Shown piece by piece: positions 35,262 through 44,788 of a stretch of DNA of 64,000 nt. The stretch is taken from positions 248,001-312,000 of the forward strand of contig NZ_CANLRG010000004.1 in the NCBI RefSeq assembly GCF_947493565.1, written 5' to 3'. The position numbers and the translations under genes are program-made. The notes beneath the pieces were generated by a model. It saw only the letters and a list, made by a program, of their open reading frames with translations, was not told the DNA's origin and ran no database searches. This stretch comes from an uncultured Lutibacter sp. GTDB lineage: Bacteria > Bacteroidota > Bacteroidia > Flavobacteriales > Flavobacteriaceae. The stretch's first letter is position 1. Each line of letters opens with the position of its first letter.

Positions 35262-36224
35262 ATGTCAGTTTTAGTTTTTGCCGAAACATCGGAAGGAAAA
35301 TATAAAAAATCTTCGTTTGAAGTTACTTCATACGGAAAAAAAGTAGCTGAACAATTAGGAACTCATTTGGTTGTAGTAACTATTAACTCAAAAGAACCTA
35401 ATCAGCTAGGCACTTATGGTGCTGAAAAAGTTTTAAACATCACAAATCAAAGCTTAGAAACATTTCAGTCCAAAACATATGCAAATATTATAAAACAAGC
35501 TGCCGAAAAAGAAAATGCTCAAGTAATTATTTTAGAATCCAGTTCAAATGGGTTGTATATGGCTCCTATGGTTGCTGTAAATTTAAATGCAGGATATGCA
35601 AGTAATGTTGTTTCATTGCCAAGTTCAACTTCACCTTTTATTGTAAAAAGAAAAGCATTCTCTAGTAAAGCATTTAATAATAGCGAAATAACAACAGCAG
35701 CTAAAGTATTAGCTTTAGCAAAAAATTCTTTCGGCGTTTTTGAAAATCAAGTAACTGCTACAATTGAAGAATTTTCACCTTCTATTTCAGAAAGTGGCTT
35801 ACATTCTGAAACTATTGAAAAAACTTCTGGAAAAGTAACAATTGCTGATGCCGATATAGTGGTATCAGGTGGAAGAGGGTTAAAAGGCCCTGAAAATTGG
35901 GGAATGATTGAAGATTTAGCAAGTGTATTAGGCGCTGCAACTGCCTGTTCTAAACCAGTATCAGATTTAGGATGGAGACCCCATAGCGAGCATGTGGGTC
36001 AAACAGGTAAACCTGTAGCTTCAAATTTGTACATCGCTATAGGAATTTCAGGTGCAATTCAACATTTAGCAGGAATCAATTCATCTAAAGTTAAAGTAGT
36101 GATTAACACGGATTCTGAAGCACCATTTTTTAAAGCTGCCGATTATGGTATTGTTGGTGATGCTTTTGAAGTGGTTCCTAAATTAATTGAAAAGTTAAAA
36201 GAATTTAAGGCAAATAACGCATAA
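35262..36224 (+). CDS. etfA: Electron-transfer flavoprotein, alpha subunit
   Basis: 320 aa EtfA, the FAD-binding partner of EtfB. The C-terminal FAD domain shows SGGRGLKGPENWGMIEDLA, ACSKPVSDLGWRPHSEHVGQTG, LYIAIGISGAIQHLAG and VINTDSEAPFFKAADYGIVGD (all in part). Length is normal. The two etf genes form an operon closed by a terminator at 36247-36302. Confidence 0.95.
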   Translation: MSVLVFAETSEGKYKKSSFEVTSYGKKVAEQLGTHLVVVTINSKEPNQLGTYGAEKVLNITNQSLETFQSKTYANIIKQAAEKENAQVIILESSSNGLYMAPMVAVNLNAGYASNVVSLPSSTSPFIVKRKAFSSKAFNNSEITTAAKVLALAKNSFGVFENQVTATIEEFSPSISESGLHSETIEKTSGKVTIADADIVVSGGRGLKGPENWGMIEDLASVLGAATACSKPVSDLGWRPHSEHVGQTGKPVASNLYIAIGISGAIQHLAGINSSKVKVVINTDSEAPFFKAADYGIVGDAFEVVPKLIEKLKEFKANNA

Positions 36225-36246
36225 TTTTACTAAATTGTGCCTCTTT

Positions 36247-36302
36247 AAAAGGCGCTCTAATTTTTGGTGTAAAAAGTCCTTTGATTAGAGAGCCCTTTTT
36301 GC
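36247..36302 (+). terminator. Terminator after etfA
   Basis: AAAAGGCGCTCTAAT pairs with ATTAGAGAGCCCTTTTT with one mismatch and one bulge-like step around a ~20-nt loop, followed by Us; it ends just before the next gene's ATG. Confidence 0.7.
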
Positions 36303-36314
36303 TAATTTTAACTT

Positions 36315-36932
36315 ATGAGTTTAGTTCGACTTAATATTAAAGGTATATCGTATAGTCAAACTCAAAGCGGTGCGTACGCTTTGGTTCTTAGCGAGGTAGA
36401 TGGAAGTAGAACCTTACCAATTGTTATTGGAGCTTTTGAAGCACAATCAATAGCAATTGCATTAGAAAAGGAAATTAAACCTCCTCGTCCACTTACTCAT
36501 GACCTTTTTAAAACTTTTGCAGATAGGTTTCATGTTATTATCAAACAAGTTATTATTCACAAATTAGTTGATGGTGTTTTTTATTCTAGTTTAATTTGTG
36601 AACGCGATAAAATTGAAGAAATTATAGATACCCGAACTTCAGATGCCATAGCATTAGCCATACGTTTTAACGCGCCAATATTCACTTATGAAAACATCTT
36701 AGACAAAGCTGGAATTTATCTAAAAATTAAAGATGAATTAACCGCTCAAACAGATGATGCATCCATTGAAAGTTTAATAGAAGAGCCCGAGTCAAAAAAA
36801 GAAGAGAAATCTTCATTTTCTAAAGATACTTTAAAACAGTTAAATGATAAATTAGCTAAAGCCGTCCAAAATGAAGATTATGAATTGGCTGCAAAAATTC
36901 GAGATGAAATTCAAAAACGCTCTACCAAATAA
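36315..36932 (+). CDS. Bifunctional nuclease family protein (DUF151) with UVR motif
   Basis: 205 aa. Residues 1-~130 are the DUF151/BFN domain: GAYALVLSEVDGSRTLPIVIGAFEAQ and DTRTSDAIALAIRFNAPIFT. A charged linker follows, then a C-terminal UVR-type helix pair (LNDKLAKAVQNEDYELAAKIRDEI, part) as in UvrB and UvrC. Related proteins were reported to have DNase/RNase activity, but the biological role is unsettled. The nucleoside transporter gene follows after 12 bp. Confidence 0.87.
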   Translation: MSLVRLNIKGISYSQTQSGAYALVLSEVDGSRTLPIVIGAFEAQSIAIALEKEIKPPRPLTHDLFKTFADRFHVIIKQVIIHKLVDGVFYSSLICERDKIEEIIDTRTSDAIALAIRFNAPIFTYENILDKAGIYLKIKDELTAQTDDASIESLIEEPESKKEEKSSFSKDTLKQLNDKLAKAVQNEDYELAAKIRDEIQKRSTK

Positions 36933-36944
36933 CTTTACAACTTT

Positions 36945-38339
36945 ATGTATAAAAAAATAAGTTTATCTGCCCTATTATTTTTTAGTTTCATTTCAATAAA
37001 TGCACAGGAGTCAATTAACAACTCAATTATAGATAACCAAGGCTTTACTTTTACAACACTTTGGAGAGGAGTTTTAGGAATGATTTCACTTTTAGCAATT
37101 GCATATTTATTTAGTAGTAATCGAAAAGCAATCAATTGGAAAACTGTTGGAGCTGGCTTATCTGCCCAGCTTTTAATTGGTTTTGGGGTCTTAAAAGTTA
37201 CGTTTGTTCAAAAAGCATTCGAGTTTGTAGGTGGCATTTTTACAAGTATTTTAGATTATACCGCTGCAGGAAGTCAATTTTTATTTGGAGGTTTAATGAA
37301 TGTAGAGTCTTATGGTTTTATTTTTGTATTTCAAATACTGCCAACTATCATATTTTTTTCAGCATTAACTTCTTTACTATTCTACTTGGGAGTTATTCAA
37401 ATAATTGTAAAAGGTATGGCTTTACTTTTAACCAAGTTATTAAAAATATCTGGAGCTGAAAGTTTATCGGTTGCTGGAAACATATTTTTAGGTCAAACAG
37501 AAGCTCCGTTAATGATTAAAGCCTATTTAGAACGCATGAATCGTTCTGAAATATTATTGGTTATGGTTGGTGGAATGGCAACTGTTGCTGGTGGTGTTTT
37601 AGCTGCATACATAGGTTTTCTAGGTGGTAATGACCCTGTTTTAAGGTTGCAATTTGCGAAACATTTATTAGCCGCCTCAGTTATGGCAGCGCCAGGCGCT
37701 ATTGTAATTTCAAAAATGTTATACCCACAAACAGAAAAAATTAATACCGATGTAACTGTCTCCCAAGAAAAAATAGGATCTAATATTTTAGATGCTATTG
37801 CAAATGGAACCACAGAAGGCTTAAAATTAGCCGCCAATGTTGCCGCAATGCTTTTAGTTTTTGTTGCAATTATTGCAATGTTAAACGGCATTTTAGGGAA
37901 AATTGGAGATTTAACGAATTTGAATGATTGGATAGCTGCCAATACTCCTTATCAACAATTTACATTAGAGTCTATATTAGGTACCATTTTTGCCCCTTTA
38001 ATGTGGTTAATTGGGGTTGCTAAAGAAGATATTATGTTAATGGGACAATTATTAGGTGTTAAATTAGCTGCTAGTGAATTTGTAGGCTACATTCAATTGG
38101 CTGAATTAAAAAATGTTGCAAATGCTACTCATTTTACTTACAACAAATCGGTAATAATGGCTACTTATATGTTATGTGGTTTTGCTAACTTTGCCTCCAT
38201 AGGCATTCAAATTGGAGGGATAGGTTCATTAGCCCCTGGACAAAGAAAAACACTTTCAGAATTTGGCATGAAAGCCCTTATAGGTGGTTCTTTAGCTTCG
38301 CTTCTTTCCGCAACAATTGCAGGAATGATTATCGGATAA
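36945..38339 (+). CDS. Concentrative nucleoside transporter (CNT/NupC family)
   Basis: 464 aa inner-membrane symporter importing nucleosides with H+ or Na+. After an N-terminal signal-like helix (ALLFFSFISINAQ) come the CNT blocks VTFVQKAFEFVGGIFTSILDYT, GNIFLGQTEAPLMIKAYLERMNRSE and MATYMLCGFANFASIGIQIGG (each part-quoted); GQTEAPL and the NFASIG region are substrate and ion site motifs. It is followed by thyA and is near folA and two deoxynucleoside kinases, fitting nucleoside salvage. Confidence 0.93.
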   Translation: MYKKISLSALLFFSFISINAQESINNSIIDNQGFTFTTLWRGVLGMISLLAIAYLFSSNRKAINWKTVGAGLSAQLLIGFGVLKVTFVQKAFEFVGGIFTSILDYTAAGSQFLFGGLMNVESYGFIFVFQILPTIIFFSALTSLLFYLGVIQIIVKGMALLLTKLLKISGAESLSVAGNIFLGQTEAPLMIKAYLERMNRSEILLVMVGGMATVAGGVLAAYIGFLGGNDPVLRLQFAKHLLAASVMAAPGAIVISKMLYPQTEKINTDVTVSQEKIGSNILDAIANGTTEGLKLAANVAAMLLVFVAIIAMLNGILGKIGDLTNLNDWIAANTPYQQFTLESILGTIFAPLMWLIGVAKEDIMLMGQLLGVKLAASEFVGYIQLAELKNVANATHFTYNKSVIMATYMLCGFANFASIGIQIGGIGSLAPGQRKTLSEFGMKALIGGSLASLLSATIAGMIIG

Positions 38340-38417
38340 TAAGCCTTATATTTTTTTACAATTTAATTGTTTTACTAATTAAAATTCAAGTAATTTACCA
38401 TCGTTAAATAACATATT

Positions 38418-39242
38418 ATGAAACAATATTTAGATTTAATAAAACACGTTAGAACTAACGGAACTTTAAAAGAAGATAGAACAGGAACAGGAACCAAAAG
38501 TATTTTTGGATACCAAATGCGATTTGATTTAAGTGAAGGGTTTCCTATGTTAACGACCAAAAAATTACATTTAAAATCAATTATTTATGAATTGCTATGG
38601 TTTTTAAAAGGTGAAACTAATATTGAATACTTAAAAGAAAATGGTGTAAAAATTTGGGATGCGTGGGCAAATGAACAAGGAGATTTAGGTCCTGTTTATG
38701 GGCATCAATGGAGGAATTGGAATAGTGAAGGAATTGATCAAATAAAAGAAGTAATTGAAACAATTAAAACAAACCCTGATAGTAGAAGACTATTAGTATC
38801 TGCTTGGAATCCGAGTGTTTTACCAGATACTTCAATATCATTTTCTGAAAATGTAGCCAAGGGTAAAGCAGCTTTACCCCCTTGTCATGCTTTTTTTCAA
38901 TTTTATGTTGCAGATGGAAAGCTTTCCTGTCAGCTATACCAAAGAAGTGCAGATATTTTTTTAGGAGTACCTTTTAATATTGCTTCCTATGCCCTTTTAA
39001 CTATGATGATGGCTCAAGTTTGTAATCTAAAATCTGGAGAATTTATTCATACTTTTGGAGATGCACATATATACAATAACCACAGTACACAAATAGATTT
39101 ACAACTTTCTAGAGAACCAAGAGAGCTTCCAATTATGAAAATCAATCCAGCTATCAAGAATATATTCGATTTTAAATTTGAAGATTTCACATTAATTAAT
39201 TACAACCCTCATCCACATATTAAAGGAAGTGTTTCAGTATAA
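38418..39242 (+). CDS. thyA: Thymidylate synthase
   Basis: 274 aa; methylates dUMP to dTMP using methylenetetrahydrofolate. [25 protein letters not shown], the catalytic Cys near 156 in [33 protein letters not shown] and HIYNNHSTQ are all intact. It yields dihydrofolate, recycled by folA about 700 bp downstream. Confidence 0.97.
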   Translation: MKQYLDLIKHVRTNGTLKEDRTGTGTKSIFGYQMRFDLSEGFPMLTTKKLHLKSIIYELLWFLKGETNIEYLKENGVKIWDAWANEQGDLGPVYGHQWRNWNSEGIDQIKEVIETIKTNPDSRRLLVSAWNPSVLPDTSISFSENVAKGKAALPPCHAFFQFYVADGKLSCQLYQRSADIFLGVPFNIASYALLTMMMAQVCNLKSGEFIHTFGDAHIYNNHSTQIDLQLSREPRELPIMKINPAIKNIFDFKFEDFTLINYNPHPHIKGSVSV

Positions 39243-39333
39243 AATCATTCTATAAGATTTGTAAAAATTAATATTTATTTAATACCTTTTTCTCAAAACA
39301 TTTAATACTTTTATGGGGTAAAAGAAAAATAAA

Positions 39334-39546
39334 ATGAACACACTACAACTAAAAAATAAAATTATACAACGCATTTCAGAAATTGAAGATGAAGATTTAT
39401 TAAAATCTATCGAAATTCTTTTTAGTGCTTCTGATGAAAACATTGCTAAATTTTTAGCTTTTGCTAATGAACAAATTCACAATGGGGAAAATGAAGAAAC
39501 TGAAGATTTTACTGGTTATATTAAAGAATGGGTAAAAAGTATGTAA
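39334..39546 (+). CDS. Small protein resembling the N-terminal part of Bacteroidota antitoxins
   Basis: 70 aa: TLQLKNKIIQRISEIEDEDLLKSIEILF, then a helical acidic part ending DFTGYIKEWVKSM. The helix pattern QLKNKIIQRISEIEDEDLLK is one I associate with small putative antitoxins of RelE-type pairs in this phylum, but no toxin-like gene follows: the next ORF is a 2TM protein. It may be an orphan or an unrelated small protein. Coding seems real because of the ATG, acceptable spacing and flavobacterial composition. Confidence 0.6.
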   Translation: MNTLQLKNKIIQRISEIEDEDLLKSIEILFSASDENIAKFLAFANEQIHNGENEETEDFTGYIKEWVKSM

Positions 39547-39563
39547 CCTAATCATCATTCACT

Positions 39564-39968
39564 ATGAACAATGAACAACACGAGCTTTATGAAAATGCAA
39601 GAAATCGTATCAAACAAAAAAAACGATTGTATTTTCATTTTGTAGTGTTTTTAATTGGATCTGTATTTTTAATTATTACTAATAAAGTTTTAAATATTGG
39701 TGAACAATACGATTGGTTTGTTTGGGCAATACTCTTATGGTTTTTCTTATGGATTTTACATTTTGTAAACGTTTTTTTTACACATCCTTTTATGGGAAAA
39801 GAATGGGAAAGAAAGCAAACAGAAAAACTAGTTCATAAACAAGAATTAAGAATTGCTAAACTTGAAAAAGAATTAATAAAAGAAGCCGACTTAAAGTTAG
39901 AAAGTGAACAATACGCCTCTACATTAAAAAAAAAGGAAAACTCTCAAAAAAACTCAAACCAAGAATGA
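39564..39968 (+). CDS. 2TM-domain protein
   Basis: 134 aa. Short basic N terminus (ARNRIKQKKRLYFH), two hydrophobic helices (about 24-42 and 51-72), the HPFMGKEWERKQTEKL block characteristic of 2TM proteins, and a charged coiled-coil tail. Role unknown. Its stop overlaps the folA start as ATGA, so it is translationally coupled to folA. Confidence 0.82.
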   Translation: MNNEQHELYENARNRIKQKKRLYFHFVVFLIGSVFLIITNKVLNIGEQYDWFVWAILLWFFLWILHFVNVFFTHPFMGKEWERKQTEKLVHKQELRIAKLEKELIKEADLKLESEQYASTLKKKENSQKNSNQE

Positions 39969-40447
39969 TTACCATAATTGCTGCTATTGCTGAAGATAAT
40001 GCCTTAGGAAAAGACAACCAACTTATTTGGCATTTACCTGCTGATTTAAAAAGATTTAAACAAGTAACCTCTATGCATCATGTTATTATGGGTAGAAAAA
40101 CTTTTGAGTCATTAGGCAAACCTCTTCCTAACAGAACAAATATAATTATCACTAGAAATCCTAATTATACTATTAAAGGTTGCGTGGTGGTAAATTCATT
40201 AAAACAAGCTATTGAAGCTGCAAAAGAAGATGAAAATCCATTTATTTTAGGAGGTGCAGAAATTTACAAACAAGCCATTGAATTTGCTGATAAATTAGAC
40301 CTAACTTTTATACATCATAAATTTGATGCAGATGCATTTTTTCCAGAAATAGATACCACTATTTGGAAAGAGACCTCAAGAGAATTTCATAAAGCTGATA
40401 AAAAAAACAAATACGATTACAGCTTTGTGAGTTATAAAAGAATTTAA
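39965..40447 (+). CDS. folA: Dihydrofolate reductase
   Basis: 160 aa; reduces dihydrofolate to tetrahydrofolate with NADPH. ITIIAAIAEDNALGKDNQLIWHLPADLKRFK (part), MGRKTFESLGKPLPNRTNIIITR and FILGGAEIYKQA are intact family motifs. It works with thyA upstream. The stop codon abuts the stop of the convergent sppA with no base between. Confidence 0.97.
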   Translation: MITIIAAIAEDNALGKDNQLIWHLPADLKRFKQVTSMHHVIMGRKTFESLGKPLPNRTNIIITRNPNYTIKGCVVVNSLKQAIEAAKEDENPFILGGAEIYKQAIEFADKLDLTFIHHKFDADAFFPEIDTTIWKETSREFHKADKKNKYDYSFVSYKRI

Positions 40448-42202
40448 TTATTGAATATCAAAGACAAAAGGCATTCTAGCTTGAATTCCTTTCATTTCAG
40501 AAAAATGTTTTAATGTTTGATAAAGTTTATAATTCTCTAAACCAATTTCTTTAATTAATAATTTTTCTTTGGATTGCATAAAAGGAAACCCATTTAATTT
40601 ATCTTCTAAATCAAACTTATAATTAGGAAAATTTCGTACTTTATAATCCGTTACTTCAGCCAGTTCAGCAGCATAAGCTACAGCATCATCTAAGGTTCCA
40701 AGTTCATCAATCAAGCCATTTTCTAATGCTTCTACACCAGACCAAACACGCCCTTGAGCAATGCTATCAACCACTTTAATACTCATATTTCTTCCAGTAG
40801 CAACTCGTTGTAAAAATGTAGTATAAACTTGTTCTACACCTTCTTTAGTAACTGCTCTAAATTCATCTGTCATTGGTTCAAATAAACTATAATCAGCTCC
40901 TGTATTCGTTTTTACTTGCTCTGCATTAATACCAATTTTATCAGATAATTTACTAATGTTTGGTAACATTCCAAAAACACCTATAGAACCCGTTATGGTT
41001 GTAGGTTGTGCAAATATTTTATCTGCATTACAGGCAATATAATATCCTCCTGATGCTGCTACATCACCCATAGAAACTACTAAAGGTATTTCTTGTTTAG
41101 TTAGCTCTATCTCTCTCCAAATTAGGTCTGATGCTAAAGCGCTTCCTCCCGGGGAATTTACTCTTAAAACTATTGCTTTAACTCCTTTTGTTTTTCGTGC
41201 TTTTCTTAAAGAATTAATCATTAATTCCTGACCAATAATGTCTTCATTCCCTTCTCCATACATAATCGTTCCTTGCGCATAAATAACTGCTATTTTATTT
41301 GGAGCTGTAGATATCAAACGTCCTTTGCCTGTTGAAATATAATCAGCAATTGAAATGGTGTTTAATTTATCATCAACTGAAAGACCTGAAGCTAGCTTTA
41401 ATTTACTAGTATATTCATCATAATATAGTACTTCATCAACTAGGTTATTTTCAATAGCTAATTCTGGAGTTCTTCCTAATAAGTTATCAGCTATTGTATT
41501 TAATTTTTCAATAGTTATATTTCTACTATTTGAAATATCAATAAGCATCTCATTCCAAATAGATTTTAAAAATGAAGTTATTTGATTTCTATTATCATCA
41601 CTCATTTTATTGTATAAATACGGTTCTACAGCACTTTTGTATTTTCCATGACGAACAACCTCCATTTTAACGCCAGTTTTATCTTCAAAATCTTTAAAAA
41701 ATAAAACTTCAGTAGAAAGTCCTTTAAAATCTAGAGCTCCTATTGGATTTATAAAAATTGAATCGGCAACCGAACTTAAATAATAGGTTTTTTGATCGTA
41801 AATATCAGCATACGCATTTACAAATTTTCCACTTTCTTTAAAGTCTACTAATTTTTTTCTAATAGCTTGTACTTGAGACATCCCTGCATTTACACCCAAA
41901 CTACGAATACTTATTCCTTTAATTTTAGCATCATCCTTTGCATTTTCAATAGCATTTAAAATTTTTTCTAAACTTAATTTTTCATCGCTTAGCCCAAGTA
42001 TTTCCTCAAAAGGATCATCACTTTTTGGAGCATAATCTTTAACTAAAGTTTCTAAACCAATTTCTAAAACTGAATTTTGTTTAACGGTAACTTTCTCTGA
42101 TTCACCTACCGCTGAAATTATTAATATAAATAGAATAAACAATATTCCAAGTGCAATAAAAGTTCCAAAAATTGAAGCCAGTAAGTTTCTCAAAAATTTC
42201 AT
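40448..42202 (-). CDS. sppA: Signal peptide peptidase SppA (67 kDa type)
   Basis: 584 aa inner-membrane serine protease digesting cleaved signal peptides. N-terminal anchor (GTFIALGILFILFILIISAVG); general-base Lys in HGKYKSAVEP near 187; nucleophile Ser near 382 in GDVAASGGYYIACNADKI, followed by ITGSIGVFG. Both tandem S49 domains are present. A -7 element TACCTTTG at 42266-42259 precedes it. Confidence 0.94.
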   Translation of the reverse strand: MKFLRNLLASIFGTFIALGILFILFILIISAVGESEKVTVKQNSVLEIGLETLVKDYAPKSDDPFEEILGLSDEKLSLEKILNAIENAKDDAKIKGISIRSLGVNAGMSQVQAIRKKLVDFKESGKFVNAYADIYDQKTYYLSSVADSIFINPIGALDFKGLSTEVLFFKDFEDKTGVKMEVVRHGKYKSAVEPYLYNKMSDDNRNQITSFLKSIWNEMLIDISNSRNITIEKLNTIADNLLGRTPELAIENNLVDEVLYYDEYTSKLKLASGLSVDDKLNTISIADYISTGKGRLISTAPNKIAVIYAQGTIMYGEGNEDIIGQELMINSLRKARKTKGVKAIVLRVNSPGGSALASDLIWREIELTKQEIPLVVSMGDVAASGGYYIACNADKIFAQPTTITGSIGVFGMLPNISKLSDKIGINAEQVKTNTGADYSLFEPMTDEFRAVTKEGVEQVYTTFLQRVATGRNMSIKVVDSIAQGRVWSGVEALENGLIDELGTLDDAVAYAAELAEVTDYKVRNFPNYKFDLEDKLNGFPFMQSKEKLLIKEIGLENYKLYQTLKHFSEMKGIQARMPFVFDIQ

Positions 42203-42258
42203 AGGACTACTAATTTAAATATGCTAAAAAAATTTATAAATGTTCATAAATTGAACCA

Positions 42259-42266
42259 CAAAGGTA
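42259..42266 (-). promoter_or_regulatory. -7 element of the sppA promoter
   Basis: Minus strand TACCTTTG fits TAnnTTTG about 55 nt before the sppA ATG; no clear -33 TTTG. It lies in the 104-bp divergent region with the FolK fusion gene. Confidence 0.5.
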
Positions 42267-42306
42267 TGTTTTTATATCATACTTTTCTTTTCTTTGTAGC
42301 TACTTT

Positions 42307-43434
42307 ATGCAAATTTTAAGAAACACATATTTATCTCTTGGGAGCAATCAAGGCAATAAACTTGATACCCTACAAAAAGCCATAAATTTGATTGCAGAAA
42401 AGATTGGTAATATTGTAAAAATTTCCGCAATCTACAAAACGGCATCTTGGGGTTTTAAAAGTGATGATTTTTTTAATTGTTGTATTCAAGTTACTACAGG
42501 TTTAAATCCTGAAAATTTGTTGTATAAATTACAACAAATAGAATTACTTTTAGGTCGAAATAGAACTTCTAAAAACGGTTACCAAGCACGAACTATAGAT
42601 ATTGATATATTACTTTTTGAAAATGAAATTATTTTTTCAAAAAACTTAATGGTGCCGCATAAAGAAATGCTTAACCGAAATTTTGTAATGTTTCCGCTAG
42701 TTGAAATAGCGCCAAATTTTATACATCCAATAGAAAAACAACGACTTTCAGTTTGTTTAAAAAATTGTGCAGATTTAAGTGAAATTGAAAAAACCGATTT
42801 AAAAATTAATAGACCCATTGCCATCTCTGAAAAATATAACTACATTGCTATTGAAGGAAATATTGGAGCTGGTAAAACTACTTTAGCCAAAATGATTTCT
42901 GAAGATTTTAATGCAAAAATTGTTTTGGAACGATTTGCAGACAATCCATTTTTACCAAAATTTTATGAAGATAATGAAAGATTTGCTTTCCCTTTAGAAA
43001 TGAGTTTTTTAGCAGATCGATATCAGCAACTTTCAGATGATTTAGCTCAATTTGATTTATTTAAAAACTTTATAGTTTCAGATTATTACATATTTAAGTC
43101 GCTAATTTTTGCTCAAGTCACTTTACCAAAAGACGAGTACTTTTTGTACAGAAAGATGTTTGACATTATGTATAAAGAAATTTCTAAACCCGACTTATAC
43201 ATATACTTACATCAAAGTACGCCTCAATTAATTGAAAATATTAAAAAAAGAGGTAGAACTTATGAACAAAATATAGCTCCAGAATATTTAGATAAAATTC
43301 ATAAAGGATATGTGAATTTTATTAAAACTGAAGAAAGTTTAAACACTTTAATTATAGATGTATCTACCATGGATTTTTTAGAAAACTCTGAAGATTATTT
43401 TTCTATTATTCAACAAATTAAAAATGCTAGTTAA
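42307..43434 (+). CDS. folK: Fusion: FolK (hydroxymethyldihydropteridine pyrophosphokinase) - deoxynucleoside kinase
   Basis: 375 aa. Residues 1-~155: FolK with LSLGSNQGNKLDTLQKAI, GFKSDDFFNC, LLGRNRTSKNGYQARTIDIDIL and VPHKEMLNRNFVMFPLVEIAP (part); it pyrophosphorylates the pterin for folate synthesis. From ~180: a deoxynucleoside kinase with P-loop EGNIGAGKTTLAKM, ERFADNPFLPKFY and lid KRGRTYE. The second half is related to the stand-alone kinase at 26917. Neighbouring thyA, folA and a nucleoside transporter fit both activities. The stop abuts that of gldC. Confidence 0.93.
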   Translation: MQILRNTYLSLGSNQGNKLDTLQKAINLIAEKIGNIVKISAIYKTASWGFKSDDFFNCCIQVTTGLNPENLLYKLQQIELLLGRNRTSKNGYQARTIDIDILLFENEIIFSKNLMVPHKEMLNRNFVMFPLVEIAPNFIHPIEKQRLSVCLKNCADLSEIEKTDLKINRPIAISEKYNYIAIEGNIGAGKTTLAKMISEDFNAKIVLERFADNPFLPKFYEDNERFAFPLEMSFLADRYQQLSDDLAQFDLFKNFIVSDYYIFKSLIFAQVTLPKDEYFLYRKMFDIMYKEISKPDLYIYLHQSTPQLIENIKKRGRTYEQNIAPEYLDKIHKGYVNFIKTEESLNTLIIDVSTMDFLENSEDYFSIIQQIKNAS

Positions 43435-43770
43435 TTATTTTTTTAACTCTAATTTTTCTGCAAAATAATCACAAAAATCACGCATAGTTGCACTCATTTT
43501 CTCATCATTGGTGGCTCTTTCAAATGTATCAGCCATAGAAACCAATGTTTGATGAAAAAATTGTTTCATATCATCAATAGGCATATCTTTAGTCCACAAA
43601 TCCATTCGAAGTGTATCTTTATGAATTGAATCCCAAACTGAAATCATTAAAGCTTTTGCTTCTTCATTTTCAATTCCCCCATCATTTGCTGTCCAATGCA
43701 GTTGTTCAGGAACTTTATTTTCATCTAGACCAACTGTAAATTCTATTTTTGATTTATGAGCTATTGCCAT
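43435..43770 (-). CDS. gldC: Gliding motility protein GldC
   Basis: 111 aa soluble protein recognised as GldC by KSKIEFTVGLDENKVPEQLHW, DGGIENEEAKALMISVWD, TKDMPIDDMKQFFHQTL and DFCDYFAEKLELKK (parts). In gliding flavobacteria it supports the type IX secretion/gliding machinery, probably with GldB. Its ATG overlaps the gldB stop (TAATG). Confidence 0.9.
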   Translation of the reverse strand: MAIAHKSKIEFTVGLDENKVPEQLHWTANDGGIENEEAKALMISVWDSIHKDTLRMDLWTKDMPIDDMKQFFHQTLVSMADTFERATNDEKMSATMRDFCDYFAEKLELKK

Positions 43771-44729
43771 TATTTTTTTGGTTTATATTTTGAATGTTTA
43801 AAAATTATTTCTGCAGGTGTTTCCAAAAGCTGCTGCAAAGTTACATGATTATTTTTCATATACGCCCTAACAATTTGCCACCCTAACCAAACCCCCACTC
43901 TTCCTGGAGATTCTTTATCAACATCAATATAAAATTTTGAAAAAGGGGCATTTAAAATAAAACGAGTTGTTAAATCAGTATCTGTACTATATAATAATTT
44001 CTTTTCAACAAAATACTTCCAAATTTCAGTTTCATTATTGGTTACCCAAATTATATTTTCTTTACTATAGCCTATTTTTTCAGCATCACTTACAAAGGGT
44101 AAATAAGTATCTAACATATACATTTTTTTCCCTTCATCAATTATTAAATCAATAAATTGCCTACTATTTCCTTTGATAAAAAATTTGGAACTTATAGCCT
44201 CAGCAATATCGACCTTTAAATGAGACCTGTCATAATTTTGCGACAAATACTTTGGAAAATCATGATAAACTTCGTTATTTCTTCCTAAATACATGTCTAA
44301 TGAAATAAACAATAAACTATCAACATACATTACTTTACTTTGATAATCTAAATTTGTGATAAGCGTTAAAATTTTAGGTTCTTTAAAATTAGGATGATAA
44401 TATTTAATATGCTTAAACAAGTCTTCAAGCTGCTTTTTTTCTTCTTCAAAATCATTAAAAAGTTCTTGAGATTTTTGGTACAATTCTCTTTCTTCGATAT
44501 CATTTATTTTTTGAATCCAAACACTATCTGCATTCTGCTCTGGAAATAAATAAGGATATTTTTCTTTTAACTCAGGTAATGTTTCTAAGTTAGAATTATA
44601 AAATTTTTGCTCAAAACGATCTATTTTTACAGTAACATCAATTTTGGAAACATCAATTTTTTCTTTAGACTCTTTGGAACATGAGATGGCTACCAATAAA
44701 ACTCCCAACAGTATTAAAGTTTTGTACAT
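43770..44729 (-). CDS. gldB: Gliding motility lipoprotein GldB
   Basis: 319 aa. Lipoprotein signal LILLGVLLVAISCS with the lipobox Cys at about 17, then a helical domain with VKIDRFEQKFYN, SQELFNDFEEEKKQLEDLF, DMYLGRNNEVYHDFPKYLSQ and GVWLGWQIVRAYM (parts) as in GldB. Required for gliding in related organisms. Operon gldB-gldC, with nadE divergent upstream, the order I know from other flavobacteria. Confidence 0.92.
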   Translation of the reverse strand: MYKTLILLGVLLVAISCSKESKEKIDVSKIDVTVKIDRFEQKFYNSNLETLPELKEKYPYLFPEQNADSVWIQKINDIEERELYQKSQELFNDFEEEKKQLEDLFKHIKYYHPNFKEPKILTLITNLDYQSKVMYVDSLLFISLDMYLGRNNEVYHDFPKYLSQNYDRSHLKVDIAEAISSKFFIKGNSRQFIDLIIDEGKKMYMLDTYLPFVSDAEKIGYSKENIIWVTNNETEIWKYFVEKKLLYSTDTDLTTRFILNAPFSKFYIDVDKESPGRVGVWLGWQIVRAYMKNNHVTLQQLLETPAEIIFKHSKYKPKK

Positions 44730-44788
44730 TAATTTCTATATTTACAATTCTATTTTTAAAACGATAAAAGTACTAAATTAGTTTAATT

